Shown here piece after piece: positions 1-23,049 of a stretch of DNA of 64,000 nt. This DNA comes from Cristatella mucedo. Its lineage: Eukaryota > Bryozoa > Phylactolaemata > Cristatellidae. The stretch spans positions 308,501 to 372,500 of the forward strand of contig WPIO01000027.1 of NCBI GenBank assembly GCA_009760855.2, given 5' to 3'. The notes under the pieces are model-generated. The model did not search any database and had not been told where the DNA came from. It worked only from the letters and a program-made list of their open reading frames with translations. Both the position numbers and the translations under genes were made by a program. Every line of letters begins with the position of its first letter. Position 1 is the first letter of the stretch.

Positions 1-44
1 GATCCAATAAATGACTAAGGGGAACCGTCGACACCTGCGCCAGC

Positions 45-440
45 GTGTTCCCCTTGACTTCGGCACGATTACCCTCCATTGGCGTGATGTTGAATGGCCA
101 GCTCGCTACTGCACTTGTTGACACTGGCTGCTACCGAACGGCGCTTGCAGCAGTGCTGGCCTCCTTACGTGATCTGCAGCCTGCCAGGGAGGGTATCTTG
201 ATGAATGGTGACCGAGCTCTGTGTACCTCTACATGTAAGGTCTGTCTGCTAACTAAAGGAGTACCGCTGGAGGTTAATTGTTTGGTGACCGATATAATTG
301 CTGGCTGGGACATCATCCTTGGGATGGATGTCATAAGAGCGCCAGTTGACGTCAGTGTAGGGCATGGCGGTGTAGGCCATGTTGACTTTGGTAATGAGGC
401 TCCAGCACCCGATGCATCCGTGGCGAAAAAAAAGGTGTAA
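45..440 (+). pseudogene. LTR retrotransposon pol fragment: retropepsin-like protease
   Basis: This 131-codon open frame carries an aspartic protease signature: ALVDTGCYRT, with the catalytic DTG, followed about 55 residues later by WDIILGMDVI, which resembles the hydrophobic-Gly flap-to-C-terminal strand of retropepsins. In an LTR retrotransposon this domain cleaves the Gag-Pol polyprotein. The frame ends in TAA at 438-440, where an intact pol would continue, and a SINE follows about 100 bases later, so the element is broken. RT, RNase H and integrase pieces follow in the same order and strand. No LTR is visible, and any gag would lie left of the window. I infer an old Ty3/Gypsy-type copy from domain order and the RT/RNase H wording; the exact clade is not certain. 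Confidence 0.72.
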
Positions 441-544
441 CCTACCCTCACCTTCCCCCGGCCACCGACGTCTCGCTCGTTGCTAACGTCGAAAATTCGA
501 AGCGAGCTTATAGTCTCCGACAAAGATTTTAGTGAGCCGTGATG

Positions 545-707
545 GCTCACTAGGTAAGGTGGCTGCTTTCACGACCTCGGTCCCGAGGTCGTGGGTTCGA
601 TTCCTGCGGTGGGCGATTCTTTATAACCACTGCAAGCGGTGGTGATAGCCGTAAAGTCTCTTCTATCGCTTTACAGAAAAAGGCTGTTTAATCAGCTAGG
701 ATTTTTT
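545..707 (+). mobile_element. SINE family A (tRNA-derived), inserted in pol
   Basis: The head contains a tRNA-like segment with a B-box match (GGTTCGATTCC) and an upstream A-box-like stretch. A body with 'ccactgcaagcggtggtgatagc' character follows, then a tail ending near 'gaggctgtttaatcagctagg' wording. A close sister lies at 47990-48160. It sits between the protease and RT pieces of the retroelement, so it landed after pol or helped break it. Its head holds a short palindrome, GACCTCGG-TC-CCGAGGTC. Confidence 0.75.
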
Positions 708-724
708 TTACTGCCGTATTCCAA

Positions 725-2110
725 AATGGCGCGTGGTACGTTCGCTGGAACTGAAAAGAAGGCGTACAGGCACACTTGCTGCAGAACCGCACGTCCTCAT
801 ATCGCATTCCGGCTAAGGTAGAAGTAGACTATGAACGGAAAGCTGAGGACTGGATAAGGTGTGGTTGGCTTCAACCTTTTAGCGGGGAGTTCGGCGGGAT
901 GATTCCCTTGATGGCGGTGGCTAAAGGCAGCAAATGGAAAGTGAGGCCCGTCCTAGATCATCGCGAGCCCAACCAGTTCGTGTCGAGCCACACGGCTGGA
1001 GGGGACGTGTGCAGTAATAAACTTCGTGCGTGGCGGTGAATGGGACGAAAAGTAAGCGTCGTGGACCTGCGAAAGGCCTATTTGAAAATTCGCGTAGACC
1101 CATCATTGTGGAAGTACCAGGTAGTTGAATTTCAAGGCCGTCGACACTGCCTGACTCGCCTGGATTTTGGCCTTAACGTTGCACCAGAAATAATGACTAT
1201 TATCTTAAATCAAGTGTTGTCCATGGACGAGCGAGTCAGATCCGGCACGGATTCATTTGTTGGCAATATTTTGGTGAACCACGATATCGTTTCAAACGAC
1301 CGTGTGATCGAGCTTCTCCGCGCGTACGGTCTTAAAGCAAAACCACCCGAGAAGTTAGAGGGTGGTCGTTTCCTAGGCCTCCGCATTGAAAGTAGACGTA
1401 ACAAGCTCGTAAGGCGCCGCGATAATGCCGTAGGCTCCGTACAGTCAGGGATGACTAGCAAAAGTTATTTTCTTGGTGTGGGAAACTCGTTGGGCATTTT
1501 CCGGTAGCCGGATGGCGGCGACCCGCTTGCAGTTACCTCAAACGTATAGCCAGCGATTGGGACTGGGACAGCAAAGTGCCGAGTGAGTTTCTGGAAATTG
1601 CTTACGATGTCCACCACAGGGTGCTAGCTTCTGATCCGGTCACTGGTGCATGGCAGGTGCCCAATGTTGTCAGTAGAAAATTGCAGTGCGATGCGAGCAG
1701 CATCGCTATTGGAACGTGCCTTGAGATTGACGGTAAAGTGGTTGAGGATGCCTCGTGGCTTCAAAAGCCGGACGATACCTCACATATCAACACCACCGAG
1801 GTAGAAGCCGTCATCTAAGGCCTTAACATCGCTATTTCGTGGGGACTTCAGAAAGTTCAAATTGTTACTAATTCGACTTCGGTGTTTGGTTGGCTGAAGT
1901 CGTTGATCGATGGGGATAAACCCTTGAGGGCGAGCGGCATGGGAGAGGCGATAATTCGACGACGACTGGGCCTACACTTCGATGTTGTAACGGAGTGCAG
2001 TCTGGAGACGACTGTAAGCCTAGTAAGGTCGCCGGAGAACAAAGCAGACCAGCTGACGCGAGTACCGCAAAAGTGGTTGCAGTTCACGGCTTGCTGTACC
2101 ATTGCCGTCG
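725..2110 (+). pseudogene. LTR retrotransposon pol fragment: reverse transcriptase and RNase H, decayed
   Basis: Reading across three frames gives RT then RNase H. RT signs are a Trp-Lys-Val-Arg-Pro-Val-Leu-Asp block near 940, the motif VVDLRKAYLKIRV near 1056 (catalytic Asp of motif A) and TRLDFGLNVAP near 1157. Where the YxDD box should stand, near 1255, the frame reads SFVGNILV, so both catalytic aspartates are gone. RNase H begins near 1685 with LQCDASSIAIG. The glutamate block NTTEVEAVI is present, but the next acidic position reads TNSTSV where I would expect TDSATV. Stops or frame changes occur near 1037, 1505 and 1816. The element cannot make a working polymerase. Similar pol proteins occur widely in invertebrate Gypsy-like elements. 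Confidence 0.8.
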
Positions 2111-2114
2111 CTCC

Positions 2115-2990
2115 TAAGGTCAGTTTGCGACTCCCGACGTCGACCTCATGCAATTCCACAATCTGCACCAGCTGGGCGTCGATAGGACGTTATACTTGGC
2201 GAGGCTATGACACCCTAATGCGAATCCTCAGAACCCATATATAATGGATTGTTCATTCTTGTCTGCGCTGCAGATCAATGGATCCGTCACCGATGTCGTG
2301 GCAGCGAGGCAGTCTTGAAGCCACCGAGCCCTGCTCTCGTCTTGCGATCGAAGTCACACACTACTGCGACGAGAAATATCTGACGCTGGTGGACTTCGGG
2401 CAGAGCAGATTTACGCTATGGCGGCACATTCCTAGCGAAGAGGTGCACCTTATCACCAGAATGCTGGAGCAAATCTTTCGAAAGAGAAGCCCACCTACAC
2501 AGCTTCTGAAGGATAACACGCCTCGTTCCGATCTGAGGCAGTTCGGCATCTCTGCGAACCCTGGGGCGTTAAGACCGTCAACCCGTGTGCTTACCGACCG
2601 GAAGGCAGCTGCATAGTCGAACGCATGCATCGGACGATCAAGGGCATGGCAGCTCGCACCGGTAGAGGAGTACTAGATACGATGTACTGGTACAATTCGG
2701 CGCGGACTGAGGGGATAAAGGGCGAAACCGTGCCTCGCATGCGGTTATTTACGAATGAATGGCGGTGCCCGCTCCAGCCGAAGAAGGCACAGCACTGCAA
2801 CGCCCGATCTCCCATCAACTACACAGCGGGCCAAAAGGTTTTTGTAAAACCAGCCGATGCACGGTGTTCGACAGAATGGCCGGAAGGAACTGTAACCTCG
2901 GGGACTCACGGCCTTGGTGTCGAGGTGAACGGAATCCGAAGACATGTGTCGGGCATCAGGCTAGTTCCGTATGCTGAGCAGGTATTACCG
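2115..2990 (+). pseudogene. LTR retrotransposon pol fragment: integrase core and C-terminal domain
   Basis: Past the RNase H end the translation shows integrase features in more than one frame. IVERMHRTIKGMAARTGR near 2618-2670 carries the last catalytic Glu of the DDE triad and the usual helix. It is followed by YWYNSA and a C-terminal segment with VFVKPADARC and a short basic-hydrophobic end (GIRRHVSGIRLVPY). The N-terminal zinc-binding part and the first Asp are blurred by stops near 2242 and by frame changes between 2300 and 2600. The last open stretch runs on to 3212 but no longer resembles integrase after about 2990. Confidence 0.72.
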
Positions 2991-3169
2991 GCTCAGCCGC
3001 TAGCACCCTCCCAGATACGAAGCGAAGATGATGAGTATGACGGGGCAGAGGAAAGGGGCAGCCACCAGCTCGGCAAGCGGTCGGAACTGCAGCGCCCGCT
3101 TTGGTTCTCCACTTGGCTTTCCGTATTTCCCCATGCCGTCGCCTTCGATTGCTGCGCATTGCCCTCGCG

Positions 3170-4560
3170 TGTACGTTCAAGATTGATTGATAGGATGCGG
3201 TTGCACTTTTAATAAAGCACACTGATGCATACGCAAGAAAAATGTGATCTCCTCCCACCAGTTTTTTGTAACTAACAGACAATCATAGATTGCTGTATTG
3301 TCTCTGGCAATTGCCGTCGATTGCCATGGATTGCCCAAGGCTGCACGCGAAAAAGGAGTGCATGCGCGCCCACACTGAGCATTGTGTAGCAGGATAATTA
3401 CAAATTCGAACAGCCAATTTCCAGCAAATTTGAACCAGATTGTTGCAGAGATCGGACCATTGCCGTGCATTGCCATCGATTGTGCCTTTGTCGATTGCAT
3501 AAAAGGATCTGGCTGTACTTTTAATGCAGTGCAGTGCAATACCCAAGAAAAATCGGAGCTTCTCTCAGCAACTGTCGGCGTATTTGTAACCGTCCGTTAT
3601 GGATCGGCATATTTTCCCGGGCCATTGCCGTAGACTGCCGTGGGTTGCCGTCGATTGAATGCGTACCATAGGTAAGAATTATGCGCGCACACAGGTACAT
3701 GTTACGTGGAATGAGAGTTGCAGTGCTTTGCAGCCAATCTTGTCGATTTTCCACGGATTTCGCTATCGGCCCCTACCATTGCTGTTAATGGCCGTGCATT
3801 ATTGACAGTATCAAACAAAGTATCTTGAAAGTCCATGGTTTTACTTTGGATGCAGCAGAATGTTATATGCAATGACAATTGAGGCTTCCATGCTGCCAAT
3901 ATCTCTTCAACTCACCAGGAATTGGGGTATTGGCACAGGACATTGCTGTCGATTGCCGTTCATTGCTCGCGATTGTATGTGAGCGATTGGTTGAAAAGAT
4001 TTGATTGCACTTCCAACACAGTGGGCAGTGACAGGTAAGATAAATTTGATCTTGACCAAGTCACTATCCAGTGATTTGCGATGGGCCATAATGGATTGTC
4101 GTATTTGCCTGGGTCATTACCGTCTGTTGCCATGCATTGCCCATTATTGAACGGTCAGAGCTGGTTGAAAGTATGTGTCCATTCAGTGAAATATTACGCA
4201 GAATGAGAATTGGAGCTTCGTGCAGCCGATTTCTCGTCAATTTGCCACGGATTTCGGTATTGGTCCCTGCTATTGCTGTCAATTGCCGTGTATTGTTGAC
4301 AATTAACGTGCAAAATAGCTTGAAAACTGCTTTAAAGTTCCGTGATTTCACATTTAGCACAAAGAGATGTGAAATGCGATGACAATCAGCACATCGTTAA
4401 GCCAATGTAGTGTCAACTTGCCACGGATAGTAGTGGATTGCTGCTTCGACCCGAGTTGTTGCCGTAGATTGCCATGCATTGCGCGAGATTGTACGAGTGA
4501 AATTTCTTAAAATGATGTGGTTGAATTAAACCAGTGTGCTTTGTAACATGCATTAAAAAT
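3170..4560 (+). repeat. Diverged tandem satellite, ~160 bp units in a ~490 bp higher-order period
   Basis: A landmark of the type cattgccgt-n-gattgccgt recurs near 3306, 3460, 3622, 3777, 3941, 4115, 4270 and 4456, spaced 154-186 bp apart. Three unit types can be told apart. Type A has a 'ggttgcacttttaa..cacagtg..aagaaaaat' body, type B has 'gaatgagagttg..cagccaat..ccacggattt', and type C has a 'cttgaaag..ttt..gcaatgacaatt' body. From 3500 the order is A-B-C-A-B-C-A. Type B units at about 3705 and 4190 match each other better than they match their neighbours. The array starts just past the retroelement pol remains. Open frames here are not conserved between units and are not genes. Confidence 0.72.
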
Positions 4561-4659
4561 TGAAGCATTGCGAAACCGATTTCAGGGCATTTTGCATCTG
4601 GTCCAGCTGTGGTCCACTTCTAATGAGGCGTTGACACAGGCCAATAACCCGCTTGTGAA

Positions 4660-4681
4660 CCGATGGTGGATTCACCATCGG
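4660..4681. other. Short inverted repeat (9 bp arms, 4 base loop)
   Basis: CCGATGGTG, GATT, CACCATCGG form a perfect short hairpin. It lies in otherwise unassigned sequence between the satellite and a SINE. No function is implied. Confidence 0.5.
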
Positions 4682-4954
4682 GGTCGGCGTATGCAAGACC
4701 GTTGTCGAGGAGAGGAGCCTCGAGTGGGAGAGAGGGGCAGGGGAAGTCGTGCTGCTTCTGCTCTGTGAGTAGTATACTAACATTGTTGGTGCTGGTACTG
4801 TGCCAGCGTTCTGTGTGCCGTGTGAATCAAAGCACACGTAGGTAGTCGGGTATTTAGAAAGCCGGTAGCAAGGAGATTAGTTGGACTCCACCACCACTCA
4901 GCGACTGATTAGGAGAAAAGCTGCTTCGAACCCCTGTAGCTGCCTGGACAAACC

Positions 4955-5095
4955 GTATTGGTTTGGTCCAGTTGGTTAAGGTGCTCTACCCGACCAAGGT
5001 CTGGCTGAGGTCGTGGGCTCAAGCCACGAGGCATATGTGAAGCTCCTGAATAGAGATTAACTTCTCTTGGGGCGCTAAAAAAAGGAAATATATAT
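4955..5095 (+). mobile_element. SINE family B (tRNA-derived, LINE-like 3' tail)
   Basis: The head reads as a tRNA relative: 'ggtttggtccagttggttaagg' (A box) and 'gtcgtgggctcaagcc' (B box). The 3' end, 'gaatagagattaacttctcttggggcgct', then A/T-rich, matches the last bases of the LINE family L copies in this window. Confidence 0.8.
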
Positions 5096-5583
5096 TTTAA
5101 ATAACCTGGTCCTCTACTGCTGCTGCTGCTACTATCGCCTGGTTGAGCTAGATCCTTCAATGCAGGTTCCCGCAGGGAGGGGGTGCTAAAAGGGTCTGCG
5201 AAGTGGGCTTAACGGGCATTCTGGACACCAGCACCTCCAGCACAATGCTTGCAGGTAGGTCTTTAGGCCGCTACTCATCACCAGGTGACTTAATTGGCAG
5301 CTTAGTAGCCTTATTTCCAAAGCAGTGAGCGTAGAAAATGAAGTCTATCTAGCTGCACTGGTACTCAACGTAGTCTGATGACTAAATGTTTAGCCTACCG
5401 GCAGGCTTATAAAATTAGGGAGATGATTATAGGCCTTGCGAGAATTTGAATTTACTCGTAATAATAGACCGCACGGATAATTTTCCGCTGTAGTCTATTC
5501 AAGGAAGCTTTATTTCAGCGAGTTGCAGATTTAACGATGGTGCTCTTTTCTCGAGTAAACTGACTTTAGTAAGCACATCTCAC

Positions 5584-17315
<11,732 letters not shown>

Positions 17316-17619
17316 CTGTAACGACAGAGAGTTCTTAAGAATCGTGCTTATGTTTCTGATTACCGGCTGTGACTAAATTAATAATTCAAACTTAAAGGAC
17401 GCCTAACCTGAATCAAAGCCTGTGGTGTGCACACGTCAGCCCTTTAAAGGTGGTTCAAGGCTATCGCATAAAATAAAGGATAAATGATGACGGCTCAGTG
17501 CGAACGAGCTGACGAAAAACGTCGCTGGACTTGTTAAAGCAGCTGGGACTGTCGCTCTGGTATCAAATTCACGAGCAGAACTAGTTTTTCATTTATTATT
17601 ATGTATAGCTTCTTTTGTA

Positions 17620-17695
17620 GCGAATTGTACGGCTCTTGAATAGAGATGAAGATCTCTTGGACGCTACACGTAAGAAAATTATTATTACCATCACA
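17620..17695 (+). repeat. SINE-B / LINE-L 3' tail fragment
   Basis: 'cttgaatagagatgaagatctcttggacgct' followed by ATT triplets is a remnant of the shared tail. Confidence 0.5.
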
Positions 17696-17699
17696 AAGC

Positions 17700-18510
17700 G
17701 TTGGTTCTCGACAGAAGCTGATTAAAGTTCAGAGGGCTATTGAAAGCAGCCAGTTTTAAAGAGCTCGAAATACCGTGTTCGTAGAGCAGGAGTAACCCCA
17801 CACGACATGCCCGAGGTTCATTTCCCCAAACTTCCCCAGTAGATAAAGGTCTACCGGTAGAGGGGATAATTTTAGAGGAGCTTCCTCTTAAAATAAGCGA
17901 TAATGCATAGTGATAAAACACTTAACCACTGCCTCTTTGTTGCCCTACAATACGGCTACTATTACAAAAAACGGATTTCTTTTCTGATCGGCGAACGTGC
18001 TAGAAGCAGACACGATAGCAAAGAATGTGACGTTTGTAAGATAAGCTCTAAGCCCCCGTTCTATTGGCATCGCAAATCCGACAAAGCTCGCTGTACTCCA
18101 GTACTCTCCGTTCAATAAAGTAGGCATGCGAACGGCCGGGGCCGTTCTATAGAGCGGGGCCTTTTAATGATCTGTGGAGGGGAGCCGAGTGGCAATTGTT
18201 CGGGCGTCACATTCGTAACACCCCAGTAAATTACTTTGAGATGGCAGGATGGAGCTGGATTTTAAACTCCGCATTTTCGGCTAGCTAACTCGGCCAGGGA
18301 GAAAAACGGGCTCAGTCTCAAGCATGATGGAAGCAACCGATCTCCTAAATAAACGAGCGGGCTTATCAGAAGGTGAACTAGCCGAATTGCTGCATCGGGC
18401 TATTGAAGAACTTTGGCCCTACTACTGGCGCTGCTTAGAAGCATTGGTGGGTAACAGTTAGGGGGCGTGTGCGTACAACAATATCGCGAATGGAGACTCC
18501 GTTAAACGAC
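17700..18510. other. No supported feature
   Basis: Unique-looking sequence. Frames at 17903-18118 show no domain. Confidence 0.4.
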
Positions 18511-18515
18511 AGTGT

Positions 18516-18910
18516 CGTAAGAATAGTAATAATAATAATTCACTTGATAAAGCGCCCTCAGATAACTTAATCTCTCTCTAGGCGCTTTACATTTGCTGTA
18601 AAGTGAAATGCAATTGAATGGTAAGTAAAATCATGCTTGAAAAACAAACGAAATGAATAATATGGTTAGGGGTGACACGCACAGGGTCAGCATGCAAATG
18701 TGGTTAGTGGCAGCATGCACAGTGTCAGCACGCATAAGCACATCAAGGACGAATCACAGGAACCCACTAAATGCTATCCTAAATAGGTGTGTTTTTAGGT
18801 TCTTTTTAAATGTGGTCAGGTCAGGGGATGTTCTGACGCAGGTCGGGAGGTAGTTCCAGGCTTTGGGAGCATATGAACTAAATGCACGGTCTCCAAAGAG
18901 AAAGTCCTGC
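18516..18910 (-). mobile_element. LINE family L, 3' end fragment
   Basis: TAATAATAA at the left, then the shared tail hairpin, a 3' untranslated part with 'catgcacagtgtcagc', and the last codons of the RT ORF. It is 5' truncated. Confidence 0.85.
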
Positions 18911-19429
18911 ATCGCTTAACGCATCTTGAAGCACTGCTGCACTAAACCATCACATCGAAGCAGAGATCGCTCTTAATGAGCGCTTCCGTCTGGAGTTAGG
19001 ATCTATAAGGACCCAGGACAAGCTAAGCGGCTACAAGGTGCATGCGACGCCTAGGAACAGGCCAGGCGGCTTATGACGATCACCTGAGATCAGCTAGATT
19101 TGTCTCCCAGGTGGAAGGCGAGCCTCAGAAGTCGGACTTTTTCTGGTGCGACGGGCAAACACAGTTCTGCGATCGCTCTACTGCAACGTCTGAACTAAAA
19201 TCCTTTTCTGCAAGCAAAGTGAGAATATGCAATGCTAGTCCTTGCAGCCAGCGCCAGACCGTAGCTAAGCTATTGTCTTCAAGCACGGCTGATCAGTTTT
19301 AGAGGTCACGTGAGTGCACGCAGGCTTGGCGAAGATAGTGAACCGACTGCCGCTCAGTGCTTCGACCTGAGAAGACAGTGCCAATGAAGGGCTTGAACTA
19401 TTTGAGGTTGACCCGTATGAATACGTCTC

Positions 19430-19560
19430 GTTTGCCCCTGGGTCTGCCCAAGGGTCAAGGTGCTCGCTCATCAAAACCATGTCGTGAGCTCTAGTTCCTG
19501 CTGTGCTAGCAGGCAATTCATTTTTGCCCACTGCAAGCGTTATAATGAGGCTGTTTAATC
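19430..19560 (+). mobile_element. SINE family A copy, internally altered
   Basis: 'cctgggtctgcccaagggtcaaggtgctcgctc' and 'gcccactgcaagcgttataatgaggctgtttaatcag' bracket a damaged B box. The minus-strand frame across it is therefore not a gene. Confidence 0.65.
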
Positions 19561-19739
19561 AGATGCCTTTTATTTTATTTTTACTAGCGGGAGCGACAGC
19601 CCCTAAAGCTCTGTTGCCGCTTTACAAATGAGACAGCTGAACATACGGATCGTTGAATTAATTTGTCGCACACTTACAATCAGGTTTATCATATGAAGTC
19701 AATCACCTGCATTCTGTATTAGCTGATGGTAACTAAAAG

Positions 19740-20680
19740 ATAATGAAACTAACTTACTAGTTATGGGCAAACCCAGTGTGATTCAGAAATTGGAAAAGCT
19801 GACTCTCAAAATTGGCTCTGCCAGCATATGTCCAGTTGAATCAGCTCGAAATCTAGGTGTCATATTCCAAAGCGACCTCTCGTTAGACGACCATATCAGC
19901 TCCACAGTCAAATCTGCCTATTTTCAGCTTCATAACGTTGCTAAAATTCGGGCTTTTTTAAATAAGGATACCACGTCCAAGCTGGTTCATGCAGTCATGA
20001 CATCTCGTCTCGACTTCTGCAACTCACTGCTTACTGGCCTACAAGCACGTGCGATCAGGCGATTGCAGCTGGTGCAAAACTCTGCAGCTAGGCTTGTCTG
20101 TCGTGAGAGTCGCAGTTGCCACATTACTCCACTTCTCACCGACCTGCACTGGCTACCAGTCAAGCAACGGATTGACTTCAAGGTTTTGTCGGTCACCTTT
20201 AGGTCCCTTCATTCTATGGCTCCAGCCTATCTCTCAGATATACTACGCCATCAGGCCAAGCATCGTACCACTCGCTTTTCGGAATCCAACAGTCTAGAAA
20301 TACCTCGTGCAAACCTTAAATCGTTTGGAGACCGTGCATTTAGTTCGTATGCTCCCAAAGCCTGGAACTCCCTCCCGACCTGCGTCAGAACATCCCCTGA
20401 CCTGACCACATTTAAAAGGAACTTAAAAAACACACCTATTTAGGACAGCATTTAGTGGGTCCCTGTGACTCGTCCTTGATGTGCTTATGCGTGCTGACAC
20501 TGTGCATGCTGCCGCTAACCACATTTACAAGCTGACCCTGTGCATTTCACCCCAACCATATTATTCATTTTGTTTGTTAATCAAGCATGATTTTACTTAC
20601 CATTCAATTGCATTTCCCTTTGCAGCAAATGTAAAGCGCCTAGAGAGAGATTAAGTTTTCTGAGGGTGCTTTATCAAGTG

Positions 20681-20722
<42 letters not shown>

Positions 20723-20725
20723 GAT
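19740..20725 (+). mobile_element. LINE family L (L2/CR1-like), 3' third with RT C-terminus
   Basis: An open frame at 19763-20443 encodes the region after the RT catalytic core: MGKPSVIQKLEKL, then RNLGVIFQSDLSLDDHI, SAYFQLHN, SRLDFCNSLLTGL, HITPLLTDLHWLPVKQRID and KAWNSLP. This block is typical of L2/CR1-clade LINEs. A 3' untranslated part and the tail hairpin follow, ending in ATT triplets. The palm with YADD is missing, so the copy is a 5' truncated dead element. The last codons shift frame relative to the 36.6 kb copy. Confidence 0.88.
20684..20722. repeat. (ATT)n at a LINE 3' end
   Basis: About 13 ATT triplets directly follow the LINE tail. The simple repeat is probably part of the LINE terminus. 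Confidence 0.9.
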
Positions 20726-20924
20726 TGAAGCACCGACGGATCTCGAACAGCTTCTTGCAATCAGCAGGCATATACCTGCACAACTTCCTGCTGCCTGAGC
20801 CGTAGGGCCTAAGTACGGGGCCGTGAGCAACGCCTCTTCCAAGCCTGTCATGTGCCCTCCCCCAACTGGTAGAGGCGCCGGTGAAAGAACACAATAAGAA
20901 ATCAGCATATTCACATAATATTAA

Positions 20925-20985
20925 TAGGCCGTTTGTATAGAACCCTAAGAGAGCTCAATCTCTATCCACAGCTCCCTGCTTCAAG
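20925..20985 (-). repeat. SINE-B tail fragment
   Basis: 'gtttgtatagaaccctaagagagctcaatctctat' is the reverse complement of a degraded shared tail. Confidence 0.5.
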
Positions 20986-21434
20986 AGAATCAATACCCAC
21001 GTGGTTAGTGAAATCCACGGAGTCAAACATGCAAAAGCAAGCATGTATCGTAAACGGGCTCGAATGCTAAAGTAAGCATTAAGACATAGATAGCCGCCTC
21101 TTAGTAAAACCTCTGGCTAGCAACGTGCACTGAATCGTGTTCAGGTAAGCGTGCAAAGCACACTAAAGCGAAAAAAATAAGCTGATGGGGCCATGGCAAA
21201 GCTGACCGGAACAGACGTGTTTTCAGCTGAGATTTAAAAGATGAAAGATCCTCGCAGTTAGTGACCATAGCCAGAAGACTGAGTTTGAGACTGTCGACCC
21301 ATCCGTGCTGAAGGCGTGATCAACAAAAGATTACTATTCCGTTCTAGGGACGGCAAGACGACCAGATTCTAAGGAGTGGGTAGTGTACAAGCACGTGACT
21401 GGAGCAACACAGAGTTTAGATAGGTAGACCCGGG

Positions 21435-21605
21435 ATTTCAGCCAAGTGGTGTGGTGTTCGCTCTTCACGACCCAGGTCGTGTGCTCGAGCATTGTGCAGT
21501 GGATGATCCTTTACTGACTACTGCAAGCTGTGCTGGTTGCCGTTAAGGTTCTTCTGCCGCTACATTACAGACGAGACTGCTGAAATAACAGACGTTTAAA
21601 TTTAA
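21435..21605 (+). mobile_element. SINE family A copy
   Basis: 'gttcgctcttcacgacccaggtcgtgtgctcgagc' then 'actactgcaagctgtgctggttgccgttaaggttcttctgccgct' and a 'gagactgctgaa' tail. Confidence 0.78.
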
Positions 21606-23045
21606 CTTGATACTGGGGCAAGTGATTGACGTGACCAGTAAGTGAGAGAAGAAATCCTGATTTTGATTCGCGGCTTGATAATTGCATGGATAATTTCGGA
21701 CATATAAGCTCGGTGGCGGCGCCTCTACACAATAAGATCTCAATGCCGGCAGTCTAGGCCTCGCTTGTGGCAGTTCCAGCCACCCTCAGAACAAGCAAAG
21801 CAATTTCTCGCGAATCATCTATCACCAATTAAGAACTACACCCGGTCACTACTCTGGTCGCTCACGCACAAATTGAAATCGCGAGAAGTAAATTTAGCGT
21901 CTTCGAAGAAAGTGGCGAGTACTTTTACTATGCATCACACGGATGATTAGTGATGACGAGACGCGTACACAAAAGTCTTGGATTCTAACTGAGATATGTC
22001 GTTGCTGTTAATTCAAGACGGAAGCACGGTGTCCTGAGCCTCACACTGCATGCAAAAGCAAGGAAAGCGCACGCTATTCGTGTGCGATGCAGACGACTCA
22101 AAATCGTACGGTCGCACAATTTCGCAGGATGGGTTAAAGCAAAGTCAAGAATGAAGTCAAAGTCTAGCCGAACAGCACCAGAGACGCACATATGCACTGA
22201 TCGTTAAAAAATGACCACTTTCAATCTTGCATGGCCTCAGTTGGCCCAACGGTCAGCGGAGATGTTTAAAAACTTAAAAATATTACAGTAGGTTTGGCTA
22301 GCGGGGAGCATGATGCAGACAACACTTGAAGAGAAATTCCCTCGAGCGCATCGACAGCTGAATTATAAAGCTAACTACTTTCTAATACTAACTTTCTAAT
22401 ACTGAGCCGAAATCCTTACATGAATGCGCACGTTTTGCCACTGGGTAGCCTAAGCACTGCTTTCACCGGCTGCTTGACCCGAGAGGCTGAGTGCCAAGGA
22501 GCGAATTATCTAGAGACTTTGCAGCGGAGAGGCTTTTGGATGCAGCTCCGAAATATCGGTCCTATCGGCGGCTTTCAACAAAAGCGCAATTTATTACGAG
22601 GCTTGCTGTTCGTTCACTTCACGAGTGCAACTTCTTCTGGCTCTTAACGCGGCGGCCTAGGCCCCCTAGGTGAGGCGGAGTAATTCTATTCCTAGGCTGA
22701 GGTGACTAGGGTTCTCGAGAAACGTGAGACTCACTTAAGCGTAGGCATACTTAAGGGGGAGCATGCCGCGAACCTGTTATTACCCGAAGAGTCGACGGTT
22801 GTGGTAGTTGAGAACTTTCTGCGCTCTAGTTCCTGTCTTACGTAATTGTCCTCAGATAGCAGCCGCATTGCTGACGGCAGCAGCCAGGTGGCTTGGCCTT
22901 GCGCGTACTCGCACTAGCCGCCAAATAGGCAAATTAGTGGGGCCGGGTAGGAATTCGGCTGCCTAGCCTGGATGACAGCGGGGGGGGGGTGGAGTGTCAC
23001 TTAAAAAGCAGCCGCAGTCCCGTGGAACGTATTCCCGCGCTCGAG
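21606..23045. other. No supported feature
   Basis: Unassigned sequence with a G10 run at 22981-22990. No convincing coding or repeat structure. Confidence 0.4.
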
Positions 23046-23049
23046 ATAT

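Noticed and set aside
580-640. Genuine tRNA gene
   Set aside because: B box is good, but the acceptor stem and anticodon arm do not form, and the same sequence recurs with a SINE body.
3283-4382. Several 60-120 codon frames in the satellite
   Set aside because: They shift frame from unit to unit and are not maintained between repeat units of the same type.
19265-19531. 88-codon minus-strand frame rich in Ser, first taken as a MAM linker
   Set aside because: Its start lies inside a SINE family A copy in the opposite direction, and no MAM motif follows.
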